From: a virus
Direction: 5' to 3' (one strand)
DNA length: 64,000 bases
Virus record (IMG/VR): IMGVR_UViG_3300047564_003843
Location: 62,001-126,000 of that record
The translations under genes were made by a program, and so were the position numbers. Below the pieces are notes generated by a model. The model worked only from the letters and a program-made list of their open reading frames with translations, did no database searches and had not been told where the DNA came from. Each line of letters begins with the position of its first letter. Position 1 is the stretch's first letter. Below, piece by piece: positions 1-5,921 of the stretch.

Positions 1-70
1 TATTTACTACAATAGTCGCAGACACACCTACTCCTCTACAGAGTTGATAGAGCGCATCCGAAAGGTATAA
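1..70 (+). CDS. 3' end of an unidentified gene
   Basis: An open frame enters from the left edge and stops with TAA at 68-70. The visible tail is 22 codons, rich in Arg, Ser and Thr and ending in ELIERIRKV, which reads like a helical C-terminus. The stop lies just before the start-codon element at 71-93. Too little is present to name a function, and the frame could be chance. Confidence 0.4.
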   Translation, partial: IYYNSRRHTYSSTELIERIRKV

Positions 71-93
71 GGGAACGGGAGCCCGGAGAAATG
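71..93 (+). promoter_or_regulatory. start-codon element, copy 1
   Basis: The core CGGGAGCCCGG is followed by AGAAATG, so it ends on the ATG of the gene at 91. Near-identical copies lie at 3798-3820, 4098-4120 and 4910-4932, always the same distance from an ATG or TTG. The core contains the palindrome CGGG-AG-CCCG. The fixed spacing to a start codon suggests a translation-initiation element more than a promoter, but an operator is possible. Confidence 0.65.
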
Positions 94-309
94 AACTATA
101 GAGATATTCAAGCTGGCTCCATCTTTCAAGCATGGGGAAGTTTTAGTAGCCCAACTCTTTCAGAACCAGTAACTCTTTCTATAACTACAAAGTGTCCAGA
201 GAAGTGGCTACTTATTGATAGAGAAACTGGTCAGGTTTATCAAGGTTCCGATGAAGTAAATCCTCATATGCCTTCACAGATGCTTTGGAAACCTATAGAA
301 TCTAATTAA
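91..309 (+). CDS. hypothetical protein, 72 aa
   Basis: Small soluble protein I do not recognise. It has no signal peptide, membrane segment or Cys cluster (a single Cys). The sequence suggests a compact beta-rich fold, including WLLIDRETGQVYQG, which resembles a strand-turn-strand. The start is well supported because the ATG is the end of the start-codon element at 71-93, which also starts the methyltransferase gene at 4118 and the small gene at 4930. It is the first complete gene of the left accessory block and is followed by 43 bases before the next gene. Confidence 0.6.
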   Translation: MNYRDIQAGSIFQAWGSFSSPTLSEPVTLSITTKCPEKWLLIDRETGQVYQGSDEVNPHMPSQMLWKPIESN

Positions 310-352
310 CAGTAGAAAGTCTTCTGTTATTGCAGTACATATAGGAGCCACA

Positions 353-742
353 ATGTTGGCTAAGACAAATTCAGGTAGTGACAAACAAGTAATACAACCA
401 AAACAGTGGACATTAGTTTATTTTGGTGAAAAGAAACAAACATCTTTTATATCTCATGGTGCAGGTAAACTTCTTTTTAATGTCATCCTTCGTGTTGAAT
501 ATCCCGAGATAGGGTGCCCAAGAACTCTTCGAGGACGATTTGTCAGATGGCCTAATACATCAAAAGCAGATGAAACGGGTCATAACGATGTTAATCCAAT
601 TGCTGGACTAACAAGACATCACCACTGGGACCACTTCTTAGAGAACAGAGCTAAAATGCCAGTAGGTTTTATAGTCTGGCATGATGGAGAAAGCCCTATT
701 GTTCTTGATGGAAGACAGATTAAAAGCTTTTTAAGTAACTAG
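353..742 (+). CDS. hypothetical protein, 129 aa
   Basis: Soluble protein of unknown function, basic at the N-terminus. It contains HHHWDHFLENRAKMPVG near residues 82-98, so a metal site is conceivable. GGAG lies a few bases before the ATG (TAGGAGCCACAATG), a normal ribosome-binding site. Its 3' end overlaps the 3' end of the opposing gene 739-1464 by four bases with no terminator between them, so the two transcripts probably run antisense into one another. I see no family assignment. Confidence 0.6.
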   Translation: MLAKTNSGSDKQVIQPKQWTLVYFGEKKQTSFISHGAGKLLFNVILRVEYPEIGCPRTLRGRFVRWPNTSKADETGHNDVNPIAGLTRHHHWDHFLENRAKMPVGFIVWHDGESPIVLDGRQIKSFLSN

Positions 743-1464
743 TTATATTCTTTTCTAGTCCAAAACTTATCTTTGTATGCATTGTAAAAACTCATTTTTA
801 GTTTTCTTATGCTTCTTTGAATAGTTATCATGTCTGATCTCTCTCCATACTTCATTTCATAAGATTCTCTTTTAAATGGAATAACTTGAGCCATTGGATA
901 CCCTGCAGGGATTATCCCCTCCCACTCGGGGTCAATTAAAAATGGAAAGTTAATTGGATGAGCGTAAGTATCAGTGTCAACGATAGCTGGGATACATTGA
1001 AGTATTTGGTCTTTTGCATCTCTATTCATTGGAGGAACAAATAAACATGAGTAACCTTTTGGAGTTATTACTGTCCAAGGTGAGTGAAATTTTGGAATTG
1101 CATTGTCAGGATGTTTTTGCACATGAGGATGAGTAGACATTTGTAATGGTGGATGAAACCCTAAAACATCGTAATCAGGCCATTGAAAAAGTTGCTGACC
1201 ATCTTTTTTTGTCACCTTCACATCTGTGGTTAAAGGGATTATGTAACCTGCTGTCATAGCATCCAGCATTGGCATGCACTTTTTTCCTGTCGCGGTGCCC
1301 GTGTTCAACCCGATGTCACTCCAGTAGACAGTCCCCTGCTCTCCATCTATGTATGAAGGCAGTTTTTTATACCAGTCTGGAACAGCTTTTTTGGCGGGGT
1401 AAGGTCGAGTCTCCTCTGGGAGGTCTCCCATAAGGTCCACAAAAGTAATTGGTACTGAAGTCAT
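739..1464 (-). CDS. conserved phage protein of unknown function, 241 aa
   Basis: The protein has no signal peptide or membrane span. It is rich in Trp, Pro and Tyr, with KKCMPMLDAMTAGYIIPL (about residues 82-99), a His-rich stretch (HPHVQKH) and a Pro-rich segment around DPEWEGIIPAGYPMAQVIPF. From memory this pattern resembles an uncharacterised protein family found in large T4-like phages of marine and freshwater bacteria; I cannot confirm it here. The gene is the only long leftward frame in the left 13 kb apart from 3459-3767. It starts about 180 bases from the rightward gene at 1646, and the divergent gap holds a strong hairpin. Confidence 0.7.
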   Translation of the reverse strand: MTSVPITFVDLMGDLPEETRPYPAKKAVPDWYKKLPSYIDGEQGTVYWSDIGLNTGTATGKKCMPMLDAMTAGYIIPLTTDVKVTKKDGQQLFQWPDYDVLGFHPPLQMSTHPHVQKHPDNAIPKFHSPWTVITPKGYSCLFVPPMNRDAKDQILQCIPAIVDTDTYAHPINFPFLIDPEWEGIIPAGYPMAQVIPFKRESYEMKYGERSDMITIQRSIRKLKMSFYNAYKDKFWTRKEYN

Positions 1465-1560
1465 ATATCTAAAACTACACCTTTTTCCTCAAAAGACAAC
1501 ACACAACTTACCTATAATTATCAAGATACATAGATTTCCTTACCCGACATGCTAAGGAAA

Positions 1561-1598
1561 AAGGCGGCTGGACCCATAATCAACGGTCCAGTCGCCTT
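1561..1598 (+). terminator. 14-bp stem terminator
   Basis: AAGGCGGCTGGACC and GGTCCAGTCGCCTT form a 14-bp stem around a 10-base loop and are followed by CTTTATTTT. The one imperfect pair is G-U on the plus strand but A-C on the minus strand, so the hairpin favours rightward transcription. It stands between two divergent genes, where a rightward terminator is not expected. It may end read-through from 353-742 or a short RNA starting in 1465-1560. Confidence 0.75.
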
Positions 1599-1645
1599 CT
1601 TTATTTTGAGCGATAATAGACCTTGGACAAGGTATTGGAGAAACA

Positions 1646-1876
1646 ATGAGAAAACTAGGGCTCCTAAGCGTATTGGCGCTAGGTCTTCTTTTAACAGGAT
1701 GTGGGTATCAGGGTAATTATCGATATCCATGCCAAGAACCACACAATTGGGAAACAGCTGAATGCAAGCCTCCTGTTTGCACTGTTGCTGGCACTTGTCC
1801 AGTAGACTTGGTAGGCGAGGATGTCTTTAACGGCGAGACAACAACAACAGATAGTGGAGCGACACCAAATGGCTAG
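1646..1876 (+). CDS. small lipoprotein, 76 aa
   Basis: The N-terminus is a typical lipoprotein signal: MRK, a hydrophobic core, then the lipobox LLTGC with Cys19 as the predicted lipidated residue. The mature part is about 57 residues with four more Cys (CxxP-type spacing in CKPPVCTVAGTC) and a Thr/Gly-rich tail. It would sit on the outer face of the cytoplasmic membrane. Its 3' end overlaps the start of the next gene, and an endolysin follows, so a role in lysis is possible; surface exclusion of other phages is the main alternative for phage lipoproteins. GGAG precedes the ATG at a normal distance. Confidence 0.75.
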   Translation: MRKLGLLSVLALGLLLTGCGYQGNYRYPCQEPHNWETAECKPPVCTVAGTCPVDLVGEDVFNGETTTTDSGATPNG

Positions 1877-2279
1877 ATATAGATATTCTCAAGCAGAGCT
1901 TGACTCTCGCTTGAAGTTTACCCTTGGAATTATTCTTGGGGTTATTTTGCTGTGCACAGCAATTGGTATTTTGTATGGATTGCTTTTTGTAACACAGCCA
2001 GTAAATGCTCAGTCAGAAAATGACAAGATGTTCTTTAACGTCTTAGGAAGCATTGCAACATTTATTACTGGAACACTCGCTGGCATCCTCATTGGTAATT
2101 CTGGTGCTAAAGACATTATGTCAGCACAGCTTGCTAATAAAGAAATGGATGCAAAGAACACACAAGCCGACAAGAAGCTTGAAGCAGAGATTGATGCAAC
2201 TGCAGCACGTCTAGCAGCAAAGCCAGATGGCGCAATGCCAGAAGAACAACCAGTTGATACAGATTGGGACAAGGACTAA
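1869..2279 (+). CDS. two-span membrane protein, holin candidate
   Basis: 136 residues with two hydrophobic segments: one near residues 17-41 (IILGVILLCTAIGILYGLLF) and one near 55-78 (VLGSIATFITGTLAGILIG). A charged Ala/Lys/Glu-rich helix and an acidic tail follow. Two spans plus a charged C-terminal tail directly upstream of an endolysin fit a holin, but this rests on position and topology only. An in-frame ATG at 1821 exists; I prefer the one at 1869 because GGAG lies eight bases upstream and the ATG overlaps the lipoprotein stop by eight bases, suggesting coupled translation. Confidence 0.7.
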   Translation: MARYRYSQAELDSRLKFTLGIILGVILLCTAIGILYGLLFVTQPVNAQSENDKMFFNVLGSIATFITGTLAGILIGNSGAKDIMSAQLANKEMDAKNTQADKKLEAEIDATAARLAAKPDGAMPEEQPVDTDWDKD

Positions 2280-2281
2280 AA

Positions 2282-2857
2282 ATGGCAGAGCAAGGCACAG
2301 CGGCTCGTTTAATCGAAGTTGCTACAGCAGAGATTGGTGTTATCGAAGGTCCTAAAGATAACGAAACAAAGTACGGTGCTTACACTAAAGCTAACTTCCA
2401 ACCCTGGTGCGGAAGTTTCGTTAACTGGTGCGGGAACGAAGCCGGGGTAAAAATCCCTAACACTGTTTACACTCCAGCTGGAGCGCAAGCATTTAAGAAA
2501 GCTGGCTCTTGGATTGATGGAGACATTGCAGATCCAGAACCAGGCGATATCGTGTATTTTGATTTCCCGGCAGATGGCGTTGATCGAATCTCACATGTTG
2601 GAATTGTTGTAAAAGACAATGAAGATGGAACTGTCTGGTGTATTGAAGGAAACACTTCTTCAAAGAAAAAGGGAAGCCAACGAAATGGCGGAGAAGTGTG
2701 CAAGCAACTCCGTGCTTTTAAGAAGAACAAGGCTGGAGTAATGATTTCTATTGTTGGCTTTGGTCGTCCTAAGTTCAAGGGTGCAGGAGCAGCTAAACCA
2801 AAAGCTGCAGCAACCGAGACAAAAGTCTGTCCAACTTGCAATCAAGCAATTAAGTAG
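2282..2857 (+). CDS. endolysin with CHAP-like amidase/endopeptidase domain
   Basis: 191 residues. Residues 5-155 match the CHAP/NlpC-P60 type of cysteine hydrolase. The catalytic Cys is probably Cys43 in PWCGSFVNWC, and the His lies in ISHVGIVV near residue 107. DPEPGDIVYFDF before it is the usual strand preceding the His in this family. The enzyme would cut peptide bonds in peptidoglycan. After an Ala/Lys/Pro linker the protein ends in CPTCNQAIK, a small CxxC tail. No signal peptide is visible, so export would need the neighbouring holin candidate. I use the ATG at 2282, with AAGGA upstream, instead of a TTG at 2264. Confidence 0.85.
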   Translation: MAEQGTAARLIEVATAEIGVIEGPKDNETKYGAYTKANFQPWCGSFVNWCGNEAGVKIPNTVYTPAGAQAFKKAGSWIDGDIADPEPGDIVYFDFPADGVDRISHVGIVVKDNEDGTVWCIEGNTSSKKKGSQRNGGEVCKQLRAFKKNKAGVMISIVGFGRPKFKGAGAAKPKAAATETKVCPTCNQAIK

Positions 2858-2863
2858 TTCAAG

Positions 2864-3274
2864 TTGTATATCTACCGAGTTAAAAAAGTACACAAGGTAG
2901 TCGATGGGGACACTATCGATGTCGACATTGATTTAGGGTTTAACGTGTCTTTTTACCAACGAGTCCGCCTTGCTGGTATAGACACACCTGAGTCTAGGAC
3001 TACTGACAAGTATGAAAAAGAACTTGGTCTTGAAGTTAAAAAGAAACTTGCAGCTTTGCTTGCTAGTGCTGGAGATATTGTCATTAAAACCGAGAAACCA
3101 GACAGCACAGAGAAGTATGGTCGTATTCTTGGGTGGCTATATCTTGATGGTGCAGAGGTTTCTGTCAACGAAGCTTTGATTGCTGGTGGGTACGCTTGGT
3201 CTTATATGGGTGACACCAAAGTTAAGGACTTTGATGCTTTGTTGGCAAAACGTAAACTAAGAAAGGAAATCTAA
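2864..3274 (+). CDS. staphylococcal-nuclease-like (thermonuclease) protein
   Basis: 136 residues forming nearly one SNase domain: VVDGDTIDVDIDLGF at the start, QRVRLAGIDTPES in the middle and EKYGRILGWLYLDG later. The residues expected to bind Ca2+ and catalyse are present: Asp21, Arg35, Asp40, Glu43 and Arg87. The family cleaves DNA and RNA. There is no signal peptide, so it acts inside the cell unless released at lysis; host DNA or RNA breakdown is a reasonable guess. The start is TTG with a poor ribosome site, seven bases after the endolysin stop. The stop overlaps the next gene by one base. Confidence 0.9.
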   Translation: MYIYRVKKVHKVVDGDTIDVDIDLGFNVSFYQRVRLAGIDTPESRTTDKYEKELGLEVKKKLAALLASAGDIVIKTEKPDSTEKYGRILGWLYLDGAEVSVNEALIAGGYAWSYMGDTKVKDFDALLAKRKLRKEI

Positions 3275-3462
3275 TGGAAGCAATACTTGTATATCTTGGT
3301 CTTGCTCTTGCTATCTCTTTAATTACTATTTCAGACGATAAAAAAACAAAGAAGATTAAAGAAGGATATAACCCAAACGCAGTAGACCGCGACGGCGATG
3401 GGATTATCCAAGAAGGAACTAAGTTTGAACGTAAGGCTAAGAAGCCAAAGAAAAAAGCTTAG
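3274..3462 (+). CDS. small membrane protein with EF-hand-like loop
   Basis: 62 residues. Residues 3-20 (AILVYLGLALAISLITIS) form one membrane span. A Lys-rich stretch follows, then DRDGDGIIQEGT, which has the D-x-D-x-D-G-x-I-x-x-E layout of a calcium-binding EF-hand loop, then a very basic tail ending in KKPKKKA. It starts within the TAA of the nuclease gene (TAATG), so the two are probably co-translated. A single EF-hand-like loop in a tiny phage membrane protein could tie it to the Ca2+-dependent nuclease upstream, but that is only a guess from context. Confidence 0.7.
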   Translation: MEAILVYLGLALAISLITISDDKKTKKIKEGYNPNAVDRDGDGIIQEGTKFERKAKKPKKKA

Positions 3463-3767
3463 TCGTGTTTTAGGTTGCTTGGCACTTTAGCCAACTTACC
3501 TACAAAACCTTCTGGTGCATCTTCAAAGCCAACTTTTTCATCTAAGTAGCCTTTAATTGCTCGTGGCACGATAAAGGTTAAAATCTCTCTTGCTTCACAT
3601 GTGTGACATCCACAAAAGATTAAACCACTCTCAGTTTCTATGTCGGCTGCAGGAGTACCCTCTTCAGCATCCACAGAGTCATACAAAGCCATCATGTACA
3701 TCTCTAGGCCCTGTTGTAGGTCGGTAGCCCAACCTTCATCCTTAATCACAAACTCTTTAATCTCCAT
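3459..3767 (-). CDS. hypothetical acidic protein, 102 aa
   Basis: Acidic soluble protein with LIFCGCHTCEAREILTFIV near residues 50-68; three closely spaced Cys plus a His could hold a metal. It then has a basic-to-acidic helical tail. The gene points left and its end overlaps the end of 3274-3462 by four bases. A G-rich stretch (GGATGGGGGG) precedes the ATG. I do not recognise the family. Confidence 0.6.
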   Translation of the reverse strand: MEIKEFVIKDEGWATDLQQGLEMYMMALYDSVDAEEGTPAADIETESGLIFCGCHTCEAREILTFIVPRAIKGYLDEKVGFEDAPEGFVGKLAKVPSNLKHD

Positions 3768-3797
3768 CCCCCCATCCTACGCTGCTTTGGAGAAAAA

Positions 3798-3820
3798 GGG
3801 AATGGGAGCCCGGAAAATTG
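3798..3820 (+). promoter_or_regulatory. start-codon element, copy 2
   Basis: GGGAGCCCGGAAAATTG ends on a TTG at 3818. That TTG opens a 9-codon frame (MHFYASLFL) whose TGA at 3845-3847 overlaps the ATG of the next gene at 3844 as ATGA. The short frame may be a leader peptide coupling the element to the zinc-finger gene. Confidence 0.6.
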
Positions 3821-3843
3821 CATTTTTATGCTAGTCTCTTTCT

Positions 3844-3984
3844 ATGACTAAAAAGACGACAAGACCCACAGAAAAACGCAACTTCACATGCCCCGTCTGT
3901 AAAGAGGTGCATGAAGCCAAAACCCGTTTTGTATACCAATCTTTGGTAAGGCACCTCGAAGATAAACACGAAAGTAGGAAGTGA
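3844..3984 (+). CDS. 46-aa C2H2 zinc-finger-like protein
   Basis: Tiny basic protein. Cys16 and Cys19 (CPVC) with His37 and His42 (HLEDKH) give a C-x2-C-x17-H-x4-H arrangement, similar to a C2H2 finger with a longer middle loop. The N-terminus MTKKTTRPTEKRNF is strongly basic, suggesting nucleic-acid binding. It begins inside the stop of the 9-codon leader (ATGA) and its own TGA overlaps the ATG of the next small gene (TGATG). The zinc pattern and the chained starts and stops argue that it is real despite its size. Confidence 0.6.
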   Translation: MTKKTTRPTEKRNFTCPVCKEVHEAKTRFVYQSLVRHLEDKHESRK

Positions 3985-4121
3985 TGCTTCTTTTTCTCAA
4001 ACAACTTTTTTGTAAGCACCTCATCACCACTCAATCTTCCTGCCCTTTTACTGGTAAGGACTACGACATCTGCATCAATTGCACAAAGGTCTCTGAACGG
4101 AGCGGGAGCCCGGAAAATTGA
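3984..4121 (+). CDS. 45-aa Cys/His-rich mini-protein
   Basis: The ATG overlaps the upstream TGA by one base, and the stop at 4119-4121 overlaps the TTG start of the methyltransferase gene at 4118. Cys10, His12, Cys20, Cys30 and Cys33 (CKH, then C, then CINC) look like a zinc-binding cluster. The C-terminal residues GSPEN are encoded by copy 3 of the start-codon element, so that element lies inside coding sequence here. Function unknown. The overlap at both ends and the zinc pattern are the evidence; there is no other support. Confidence 0.5.
   Translation: MLLFLKQLFCKHLITTQSSCPFTGKDYDICINCTKVSERSGSPEN
4098..4120 (+). promoter_or_regulatory. start-codon element, copy 3
   Basis: GCGGGAGCCCGGAAAATTG ends on the TTG start at 4118 of the methyltransferase gene. 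From CGGGAGCCCGG to TTG it is identical to copy 2 with the same spacing, and it lies inside the 3' end of the small frame 3984-4121. Confidence 0.65.
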
Positions 4122-4906
4122 TTTCTGAGCCGTATAAGGATATTTCACAAGAGGTTGTTGATATCTTAGAAGTCCTTATTGCCCAAGAAGATTCTTATCA
4201 CCAAAACCACAAGCGGCGTATGGCTCGCACTCTTGACTTACTTCTACAAGAAAAGCCAAAGGGCAAGCTCTTAGAGCTAGGAACTTCAAAAGTTATTCCG
4301 TTGTCGCTTCAGCAGCTAGCTCCAGATCTTGAAGTCCATGTCACTGACTTTCAGAAACACCTACCCACAGTCGGCACGTCAACTGTCTCAATTAAAGATA
4401 AGACGCTGGAAGCCACCACTTACAGGATTGATTTAGAGACAGAACCCATTCCTGTTGAAGACGAGACTTTTGATGTAGTTATTTGTTGCGAAGTCATTGA
4501 GCACATGGAATTAGACCCAATGTTCATGCTGGCTGAGGTCAACAGAGTCCTCAAACCACAAGGAACTCTTATTCTCACCACACCCAACATCACCAGTTCA
4601 AGGGCTCTGTATAAGATGCTCAGGGGCACAGAGCCATACTTCTACATGCAGTATCGCCACAAGCCAGCCCTATATCGCCATAACTACGAGTACAGCGAAA
4701 GCTCAATACGCCAAGTCACGAAGGCAGCAGGATTCTCTGGGAAGGTGTGGACAGAAGACTCTTTTGAAGATGGGGTAATGGAGGATGTCACCCGCCTCAG
4801 AGGACTTGGCTATCCACTCAACTCGATTGGCGACAACATCTTTGCTATCCTCACCAAAACTCGGGGGGTTGTAAATCGCTTCCCTTCGGTCATATACTCG
4901 GACTAA
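4118..4906 (+). CDS. class I SAM-dependent methyltransferase
   Basis: 262 residues. The SAM-binding motif I is KLLELGTSK (near residue 50), the acidic residue ending strand 2 is in LEVHVTDFQ, and motifs IV-V read FDVVICCEVIEHMELDPMFML then VLKPQGTLILTTPN, the signature of the Methyltransf_11 group. The target cannot be read from sequence; relatives methylate small molecules, sugars or proteins. The start is a TTG placed exactly at the end of start-codon element copy 3, and no better ATG lies nearby. The upstream mini-gene overlaps it by four bases. Confidence 0.85.
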   Translation: MISEPYKDISQEVVDILEVLIAQEDSYHQNHKRRMARTLDLLLQEKPKGKLLELGTSKVIPLSLQQLAPDLEVHVTDFQKHLPTVGTSTVSIKDKTLEATTYRIDLETEPIPVEDETFDVVICCEVIEHMELDPMFMLAEVNRVLKPQGTLILTTPNITSSRALYKMLRGTEPYFYMQYRHKPALYRHNYEYSESSIRQVTKAAGFSGKVWTEDSFEDGVMEDVTRLRGLGYPLNSIGDNIFAILTKTRGVVNRFPSVIYSD

Positions 4907-4909
4907 TAA

Positions 4910-4932
4910 CGGAACGGGAGCCCGGAAAAATG
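4910..4932 (+). promoter_or_regulatory. start-codon element, copy 4
   Basis: ACGGGAGCCCGGAAAAATG ends on the ATG of the small gene at 4930, four bases after the methyltransferase stop. Spacing and core match the other three copies. Confidence 0.65.
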
Positions 4933-5100
4933 GCAACTTGCGTTAAAAAAGGATTTGCCAACCGAGAGTTGGCTAGTAGGTTCGTCCAGATGAAAAACTA
5001 CTCGGAAGTCAAAAAAGGGCGTCCAGAGAGCTATTTCTTACACGGATGCGATAAATGCAACGCTTGGCACGTCCTAAAAGGACGAGTTCGTACGGCCTGA
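4930..5100 (+). CDS. 56-aa putative zinc-binding protein
   Basis: Basic mini-protein (MATCVKKGFANREL at the N-terminus). Cys40, Cys43 and His47 (CDKCNAWH), perhaps with Cys4, could bind one zinc ion. C-terminal residues VLKGRVRTA are basic. It starts exactly on start-codon element copy 4 and follows the methyltransferase gene closely. Similar tiny proteins with CxxC..WH patterns occur in many phages without known function. Confidence 0.6.
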   Translation: MATCVKKGFANRELASRFVQMKNYSEVKKGRPESYFLHGCDKCNAWHVLKGRVRTA

Positions 5101-5120
5101 ACTTTATCATACCTTTTAGA

Positions 5121-5167
5121 AACACCTGTTTTAGGTGTTGCAATTTAGAATTAAGTTACTATATGAT
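5121..5167 (+). promoter_or_regulatory. putative promoter with overlapping hairpin
   Basis: TTGCAA (5138-5143), an 18-base gap and TATGAT (5162-5167) resemble a sigma-70 type promoter. The start point would fall near 5174, where an in-frame GTG of the adenine methyltransferase gene lies, so the mRNA may be leaderless. AACACCT (5121-5127) and AGGTGTT (5133-5139) form a 7-bp hairpin touching the -35 box, a possible operator. Confidence 0.5.
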
Positions 5168-5173
5168 ATCAGC

Positions 5174-5665
5174 GTGGTAGAACCTTACGAGAAGAGCACG
5201 GGCTTTTATTCAAGCTCAACAGCGATGTCATCCCTTGATGACACTTGGTCTACGCCAAGAAACTACTACGCCAAGGTGGATGCAGAATTCAATTTTGCTT
5301 TGGATGCAGCAGCCCTGCAGTCCTCTACTTTGGTAGTAGATAACTGGTATGGACCAGACCACTTAGAGACGGATAGACGAGACGCTTTTCAACGCGATTG
5401 GACTGTCGATGCTCAAGGTGGCGCTATTTGGCTAAATCCTCCCTATGGCAAGACGATTAAGGACTGGATGAGAAAAGCAGATGCTGAATCTCAAAAGGGA
5501 GCCACGGTTGTGTGCCTAGTGCCAGCACGAACTGACACTGCTTGGTTTCACGACTACGCAATACACCACGAAGTTCGTTTTATTCGTGGACGGCTGAAGT
5601 TTGGTAACTCGACCAATTCAGCTCCCTTCCCCAGCGCCCTTGTGGTTATGAGACCTCAAGGCTAA
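5174..5665 (+). CDS. phage DNA N6-adenine methyltransferase (Dam-like)
   Basis: About 164 residues if the GTG at 5174 is used. The protein has DTWSTPRNYYAKVDAEFNFALDAAA near the N-terminus in two short runs and the catalytic NPPYG motif (IWLNPPYGKTIKDW), typical of the phage Dam family that methylates adenine in DNA. It may protect phage DNA from host restriction. The frame is open back to a GTG at 5135, but that lies inside the promoter, so it is unlikely. An ATG at 5225 is a shorter alternative that still keeps the whole domain. No good ribosome site precedes any start, consistent with a leaderless message. Confidence 0.85.
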   Translation: MVEPYEKSTGFYSSSTAMSSLDDTWSTPRNYYAKVDAEFNFALDAAALQSSTLVVDNWYGPDHLETDRRDAFQRDWTVDAQGGAIWLNPPYGKTIKDWMRKADAESQKGATVVCLVPARTDTAWFHDYAIHHEVRFIRGRLKFGNSTNSAPFPSALVVMRPQG

Positions 5666-5679
5666 TAGAAAGGTAAGTT

Positions 5680-5913
5680 ATGGATATCAATTGGAAAGCC
5701 CCGTTTGAACTTGCGTTTGAACTTGGACTGTTTTTAGTTGGTTCGTTGATAGTAGTAATAATCGTTGGATTTTGTCTTTTGTTGCTATACGCAATTGTTA
5801 AGACTTTTTTCCAAGCTCTTGCTAGAGCCAAGGCAAACGTGGAATCTGGTAAACACTCCAAGCCTAAGAAAAAAGAAGAACCAAAGTCAAACCATCTGAA
5901 GCCAGTGCAGTAG
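5680..5913 (+). CDS. single-span membrane protein, 77 aa
   Basis: Short N-terminal amphipathic stretch, a long hydrophobic segment (about residues 15-45, with LFLVGSLIVVIIVGFCLLLL) and a basic cytoplasmic-type tail rich in Lys, Pro and Glu. AAGG lies upstream of the ATG. It stands between the adenine methyltransferase and thyX in the same direction. Function unknown; a lysis or membrane-remodelling role cannot be shown. Confidence 0.6.
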   Translation: MDINWKAPFELAFELGLFLVGSLIVVIIVGFCLLLLYAIVKTFFQALARAKANVESGKHSKPKKKEEPKSNHLKPVQ

Positions 5914-5921
5914 GTGATGCA

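Noticed and set aside
5135-5173. Extended N-terminus of the adenine methyltransferase from GTG 5135
   Set aside because: It would overlap the promoter boxes and the extra residues do not resemble the family.
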